Assembly: GCA_018262505.1 (NCBI GenBank)
Contig: JAGSYV010000008.1
Coordinates: 1-64,000, forward strand
Source: Pseudomonadota bacterium
GTDB lineage: Bacteria; Pseudomonadota; Alphaproteobacteria; Rhizobiales; Pleomorphomonadaceae
Length of the DNA stretch: 64,000 nt
Direction: 5' to 3'
This document shows positions 59,495-64,000 of this stretch, piece after piece; position 1 is the first letter of the stretch, and every line of letters starts with the position of its first letter. Under the pieces are notes generated by a model. The model worked only from the letters and a program-made list of their open reading frames with translations, was not told the DNA's origin and did no database searches. A program made the translations under genes and the position numbers.

Positions 59495-60142
59495 ATGATG
59501 GCGGCTGACGGCGAGATCGGGACCGATGCGAACAAGGGCGAAGAGGCTGGCATTCCCGACGTCTACTATCTTGAATCCCTTGAACAGTTGCGAGCGCTCG
59601 CCGAGCCGCTGCGCTATCGCATGAGTGTGCTGCTTGACCGGCCCATGACCTGCGCGGGACTGGCCCGGGAACTCGGCATCGCTCGTCCGAAAGCTCATTA
59701 TCATCTCAAGCTGCTCGAACAGGTAGGGCTAGTGCGCTTCCACTCGGAAGGCATGGCCCATGGCATTGTCGAGAAATTCTATGTGGTGGTCGGCCGGATG
59801 CTGGATTTCAGCCGCCTGCTGCCGACCGGAAATGCACTGCTGCCCGACAACGTGTCACCGGAAACCGTTAGTGCCGTGTCGGATTTTCTGGCCGCAATGC
59901 TCGATGTTTCGCGGCTAAAGACAAAGCAATTGGCGGCCGAAGCCCAGCTTGGACACAGCCATTATTTCGACTTTGAGTCTGAGCTGACGCCCGAGCAGTA
60001 CGATGCCGTCAAAGCCAGGCTAAAAGCCCTCAAAGACGAAATTCTAGCTATGACGCGCCAGAACGACGGGCTGGGCAAATTTCCTCATGCCGATCTGGTC
60101 CCGTTCCACCTCACGAACTATCTGACGCGATTCAGGCGCTAG
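59495..60142 (+). CDS. ArsR-like winged-helix transcriptional regulator
   Basis: LEQLRALAEPLRYRMSVLLDRPMTCAGLARELGIARPKAHYHLKLLEQVGLVRF. Confidence 0.85.
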   Translation: MMAADGEIGTDANKGEEAGIPDVYYLESLEQLRALAEPLRYRMSVLLDRPMTCAGLARELGIARPKAHYHLKLLEQVGLVRFHSEGMAHGIVEKFYVVVGRMLDFSRLLPTGNALLPDNVSPETVSAVSDFLAAMLDVSRLKTKQLAAEAQLGHSHYFDFESELTPEQYDAVKARLKALKDEILAMTRQNDGLGKFPHADLVPFHLTNYLTRFRR

Positions 60143-61179
60143 AGCGGTGTGCATTCTGATTGAATCGTAGGGGATTCCAGAGACTGTTGTTTCGTGATTC
60201 ACTTCGGTGGGAGGTGATTTGCGATGCCGAGGTCCTATTCGCTTGATCTTCGCGAGCGCATTGCGCGGTATGTCGACAATGGCGGGTCTCGACATGCGGC
60301 GGCGGCTCATTTCGATGTGTCGGTCTCTTTCGTGGTGAAGCTGATGGCGGCGTTTCGCCAAACCGGTTGCCTCACGGCGAAGCCGGAGGGTGGTTGGCGC
60401 TATTCCAAGCTCGATCCGCACCGGGACTTCCTGATACGCCGGGTGAGCGAGAAGGACGACATCACCATGTCGGAACTGGCGGCCGAACTGGCTGAGCGGG
60501 GCACGATCGTTGATCCGTCCTCGATCTCGCGTTGGCTGATCCGCAACGGCTATCGCTTCAAAAAAAACATTGCTGGCCAGCGAGCAAGACCGGCCGGACG
60601 TGGAGGCCGCACGCCAGACATGGATGGGCCGGCAGCCAAGAATGCAGCTTGAGCCGCATCGGCTCGTCTTCCTTGATGAGACCGGCGCCACGACGAAGAT
60701 GACCCGTCTGCGTGGCCGTTGCCTGAAGGGCCTGCGGCTGCGTTCGAAGGCGCCATTCGGCCACTGGAAGACGCAGACCTTCATCGCCGGTCTCAGATGC
60801 TTCGGGCTGACGGCTCCCTTCGTCATTGATCGGCCAATGAACCGACGCATCTTCGAGGCCTATGTCGAGACCCAGCTCGCCCCGACGCTGTCTGCGGGCG
60901 ACGTTGTTATCCTCGACAATCTGGCGGCCCATAAAAGCCCAAAGGCGGAGGCCGCCATTAAGGCGCGCGGGGCATGGATGCTGTTCCTGCCGCCATACAG
61001 TCCCGATCTCAATCCCATCGAGATGGCCTTCTCCAAGCTCAAGGCTCACCTCAGGGCACGCGCGATCCGGACCTTCGATGGCCTCTGGAAGGCAATCGGC
61101 GACATCTGCGGCCTCTATTCGACAACCGAATGCCGCAACTACTTTAAAGCCGCCGGATACATCTGAATGCACGACGCTC
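60142..61179 (+). mobile_element. IS630-family element (about 1038 bp), TA target
   Basis: Inverted ends GAGCGGTGTGCATTCTGAT / GAGCGTCGTGCATTCAGAT flanked by TA (60140-60141, 61180-61181). Confidence 0.88.
60224..61166 (+). CDS. IS630-family transposase, two frames (60224-60652 and 60570-61166), probable programmed frameshift at A8
   Basis: RSYSLDLRERIARYVDNGGSRHAAAAHF then FLDETGATTKMTRLRGR...FLPPYSPDLNPIEMAFSKLKAHLR; A8 run at 60560-60567. Confidence 0.9.
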
Positions 61180-61259
61180 TAGCACTACGGTTGCGCCGGC
61201 TGTCCCAGTTTATGCAACACAGTCGCTCAGGCTGACCGCAGTCGCGATCACCGCAGCGC

Positions 61260-61395
61260 TCTTGTCGTGACCACGATCTTCCCGCCCGCGGAATTTTCCT
61301 CTAGAGCGCGGTGCGCTTCAACGATCTCATCGAGTTGGTAAACGCGGCCAATGCCGACATGGACCGACCGCATGGGTATTCATATGGGCGCGTGA
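61260..61395 (-). pseudogene. C-terminal fragment of zinc-binding dehydrogenase/quinone oxidoreductase
   Basis: Minus frame reads SVHVGIGRVYQLDEIVEAHRALEENSAGGKIVVTTRA. Confidence 0.65.
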
Positions 61396-61522
61396 TCAAA
61401 CGTCGCGGTAGCCGGTAGAGAGACGACATCCGCCATAAGGCCGGACACACAAGGAAGGGACCGAGGTTCAAAGACGCGTGCACAGGGCTCCGAGGAATGC
61501 AGACTCACAGCGCGTCGCGGGG

Positions 61523-62578
61523 TCAGGCGAGGCCGTACCAGGTTCCCCGTCCGGCGCCATGTTGCGACAGATGGCCATGTTCCGTCAGCACTCTTATGTG
61601 ATCCTTCACCGTGTTCCTGCTCGCGCCCGTTATCCGTGTTGCTTCCATGACAGTCACCCTCCCTCGCTCCCGCGCAAGCTCAAGAATCGCGATCGAAAGC
61701 TCCGGCAAATCACCGAGAACGATTCGCTCGCGCTCGATCTTGTGTTCAAGCCGCCGTTTCTGAAGCTGAAGACTGCGCAGGAAGAACTCGAGCCAGGGGT
61801 TCCAATCCGGCTGGGCGCTGCGGATGGTACCCTGTGTGCGGCGAAGGGCGAGGTAGTAGCCTTCCTTGTTCTGCTCAATGACGCTTTCCAATGAACTGTA
61901 CGGCACATAGGCATAGCCAGCACGCAGAAGCAGGAGAGTTGTCAAGACCCGGGACAGGCGTCCATTGCCATCCTGAAACGGATGGATCTCAAGAAAGACG
62001 ACGATGAATACGGCGATCATCAACAGCGGATGTAGAGCTTTATCAATCTCGCGGGCATGCACCCAATCAACAAGCTCACTCATCAACCGCGGGGTATCGA
62101 AGGGTGACGCCGCGGCAAATACAATGCCAAGGCTCTGGCCTCTTTCATCGAACGCTTCGACATGGTTGGCCAGCGACTTCCATTCGCCACGATGACGCTC
62201 ATCTTTGGATGAGTGAATCAGAAGGTCGCGATGAAGCTGGCGGATATGGTTCTCTGTCGGCGGGATCACGTCGTAGGCTGAAAATACCGTCTCCATGACT
62301 TCGGCATAGCCAGCGACTTCCTGCTCGTCGCGCGTGACAAAGGAACCGATTTTCAGGTTGGAGAGCAACTTCTCAACGTCACGATCACTCAGCTTCGCCC
62401 CTTCGATGCGAGTTGACGATCCGATACTTTCGATCGTGGCTACACGGCGCAGGCTCGACAACCGGTCGGGCGCGATACGACCAAGCGCTCGCCAAGCACC
62501 CTTGAACTCATCGATCTCCGCTATCAGGGACAGAATGTCCGCCGTGATCCGCACGGTCGATGTGTCAAAGGCCATCAT
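61523..62578 (-). CDS. Fic-family protein with C-terminal winged-helix
   Basis: Fic motif HPFQDGNGRLSR; class-II-like inhibitory motif SSTRIEG; C-terminal VTVMEATRITGASRNTVKDHIRVLTEHG. Confidence 0.93.
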   Translation of the reverse strand: MMAFDTSTVRITADILSLIAEIDEFKGAWRALGRIAPDRLSSLRRVATIESIGSSTRIEGAKLSDRDVEKLLSNLKIGSFVTRDEQEVAGYAEVMETVFSAYDVIPPTENHIRQLHRDLLIHSSKDERHRGEWKSLANHVEAFDERGQSLGIVFAAASPFDTPRLMSELVDWVHAREIDKALHPLLMIAVFIVVFLEIHPFQDGNGRLSRVLTTLLLLRAGYAYVPYSSLESVIEQNKEGYYLALRRTQGTIRSAQPDWNPWLEFFLRSLQLQKRRLEHKIERERIVLGDLPELSIAILELARERGRVTVMEATRITGASRNTVKDHIRVLTEHGHLSQHGAGRGTWYGLA

Positions 62579-62585
62579 CCATTAT

Positions 62586-62650
62586 TCCATCCATTTCCAT
62601 CCAAATACCTGTAGCGCCTCCCTCACCCATTTGTCCATCCATTTCCATCC
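62586..62650. repeat. Two direct copies of TCCATCCATTTCCATCC upstream of fic-type gene
   Basis: 17-bp exact repeats at 62586-62602 and 62634-62650. Confidence 0.6.
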
Positions 62651-62719
62651 GATAAGGTTCGCTGCCGTCATAGAAGAAGACAGAGAGCGCACAACGGACC
62701 TGAGGAGTCGCAGAAAACG

Positions 62720-62950
62720 TCACGCCGCATACTGCTCTTCCGTCATCTCCCCCTGCAGGCCATGCAGATAGGCAACGGCACTCTGAGCTTGCGCAGCCGC
62801 TGAGAAGATCGCCCGTCGGTCATCGCCGAGCACCTTCAGCCAGGACTGAAGGTAAGCCGCATGATCCGGGCGGGGTTCCAGTTCCGGTACGATGCCGAGA
62901 TCGGCGCAAAGAAAACAGCTTCCAAGCTCGGCGATCAGGGGAGCGGCGCA
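62720..62950 (-). pseudogene. C-terminal fragment of ArdC-like antirestriction/zincin protein
   Basis: LIAELGSCFLCADLGIVPELEPRPDHAAYLQSWLKVLGDDRRAIFSAAAQAQSAVAYLHGLQ; no N-terminal part in frame. Confidence 0.7.
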
Positions 62951-63217
62951 CCCGCAGTCGCCCTTGTCGAAAGTGTCGAACCAGGTTGACGGGCCGGACC
63001 GAAGGGGAGGACGGCAAAAGCCGTTGCGCGTACCCCGGCTCCGGCACAACAAGCGCCGGACGGGGCTGCGATGAACCGATCTCAAGACCGTTTTCGGCCG
63101 CGACCAAAGGTCGTGCCGACGCAAAAGAGCCAGAAACGCCGAGCGTTCCGACTCAATGCAGGACGGGAAAGATCGAAGGCGGGGCCTTGACGAGCCCCGC
63201 CCTGGTATCGGGAGCGA

Positions 63218-63508
63218 TCAGCCAAATGCGGCTATCTGAAGTTCGGCCGCCTTGCGGTCCAGCGTCGGCGCGGACGGATCGGCCGGGCGCTCGAAGGGCT
63301 TCCAGCGCTCGCCGACCACTTGCTCGTAGGCGGCAACCGCCCCCTCGGCCGCCATGCGCAGAGCGTGCGCTTGAAGGCCCATGTCGGCGGCGAATTCCCG
63401 CTTGCGTTGCGCCGGTCCGTCGAAGCCGACGGGACCGTCGGCCAGCCCAGAGCGGGAGAGATCGGAGGCATACCTCACAAAGCCCTGGCGCCGCATCAGC
63501 CGCCGCAA
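63218..63508 (-). CDS. Hypothetical protein
   Basis: 96-aa ORF MRRLMRRQGFVRYASDLSRSGLADGPVGFDGPAQRKREFAADMGLQ...; family not recognised. Confidence 0.35.
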   Translation of the reverse strand: MRRLMRRQGFVRYASDLSRSGLADGPVGFDGPAQRKREFAADMGLQAHALRMAAEGAVAAYEQVVGERWKPFERPADPSAPTLDRKAAELQIAAFG

Positions 63509-64000
63509 GACCGGCCGATCACCAACCGGCAGGGCAATTCGACAACGCCAGGTGCGATCTCTTCCCCGCGTGTCAGCGCCAGCATCGCCAAACCGGCGCG
63601 GCGCCCGACTTCTTTCAACTCCATGTCAACCGTGGTCAAGGGCGGGCGGGTCTGCCTGGCGATGACCTCCCAATTGTCATAGCCGGCGATGGCGACATCG
63701 CCGGGGACAGACAGTTCCAGATCGCGTAGGGCGTCGATCACGCCGCGTGCAATCTCGTCACTGCCGCAAAATATGGCGTCGGGCCGATCGCCTGCACGCG
63801 AGAAAATCGCCTGCGTCGCCTCGTAGCCCCACTCCTCGGTCCATGCGCCGTAGCGGACCTCGGATGCGTCGCCGCAGATCTGGCGATAGGCAGCGGCCCG
63901 AATGCGTGCCGCCAGATAGTCCATCGGCCCGGTGATATGGACAATCCGCGAGCGGCCCAGGCTTCGAAGGTGCTCGACCGCCAGACGGGCTCCGTGGGCA
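63496..64000 (-). CDS. LacI-family transcriptional regulator, C-terminal part (N-terminus beyond window)
   Basis: AHGARLAVEHLRSLGRSRIVHITGPMDYLAAR...DAIFCGSDEIARGVIDALRDLELSVPGDVAIAGYDNWEVIARQTRPPLTTVDMELKEVGRRAG. Confidence 0.88.
   Translation of the reverse strand, partial: AHGARLAVEHLRSLGRSRIVHITGPMDYLAARIRAAAYRQICGDASEVRYGAWTEEWGYEATQAIFSRAGDRPDAIFCGSDEIARGVIDALRDLELSVPGDVAIAGYDNWEVIARQTRPPLTTVDMELKEVGRRAGLAMLALTRGEEIAPGVVELPCRLVIGRSCGG

Noticed and set aside
62586-62650. Repeats upstream of fic as a CRISPR array
   Set aside because: Only two 17-bp copies with one 31-bp gap; no array or cas genes

Overview
Window of high-GC, alphaproteobacterial-looking (probably Rhizobiales) DNA. About 1-43 kb is mostly carbohydrate uptake and catabolism: a sugar ABC operon with an SMP-30 lactonase; a GAF histidine kinase/response regulator pair; a polysaccharide locus (ABC transporter, DUF624, two heparinase II/III-like proteins, GH88, LacI regulator); an FtsK paralogue; a ribose-type ABC operon with FGGY kinase, split transketolase, two SDRs and a SorC-type regulator; trehalose phosphatase; and an HlyD/ABC-2 exporter. 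About 43.7-50.7 kb is an accessory segment with two inverted IS110 copies and a four-gene cluster: a secreted caspase-like protease, a secreted serpin and two unassigned proteins. This cluster is the most novel candidate. About 50.9-60.1 kb is a peptide-utilisation operon, ended by an IS630 element inserted in the regulator's stop codon. The last 4 kb holds a Fic gene, fragments and a partial LacI gene. Other notable items: an IS5-family element that cleanly splits a hexapeptide-acyltransferase fusion gene (exact ends and TSD read), several candidate operator palindromes and repeats, and two tRNA-3'-end-like repeats about 29 kb apart. All calls come from reading the sequence and ORF translations; no database search was run.
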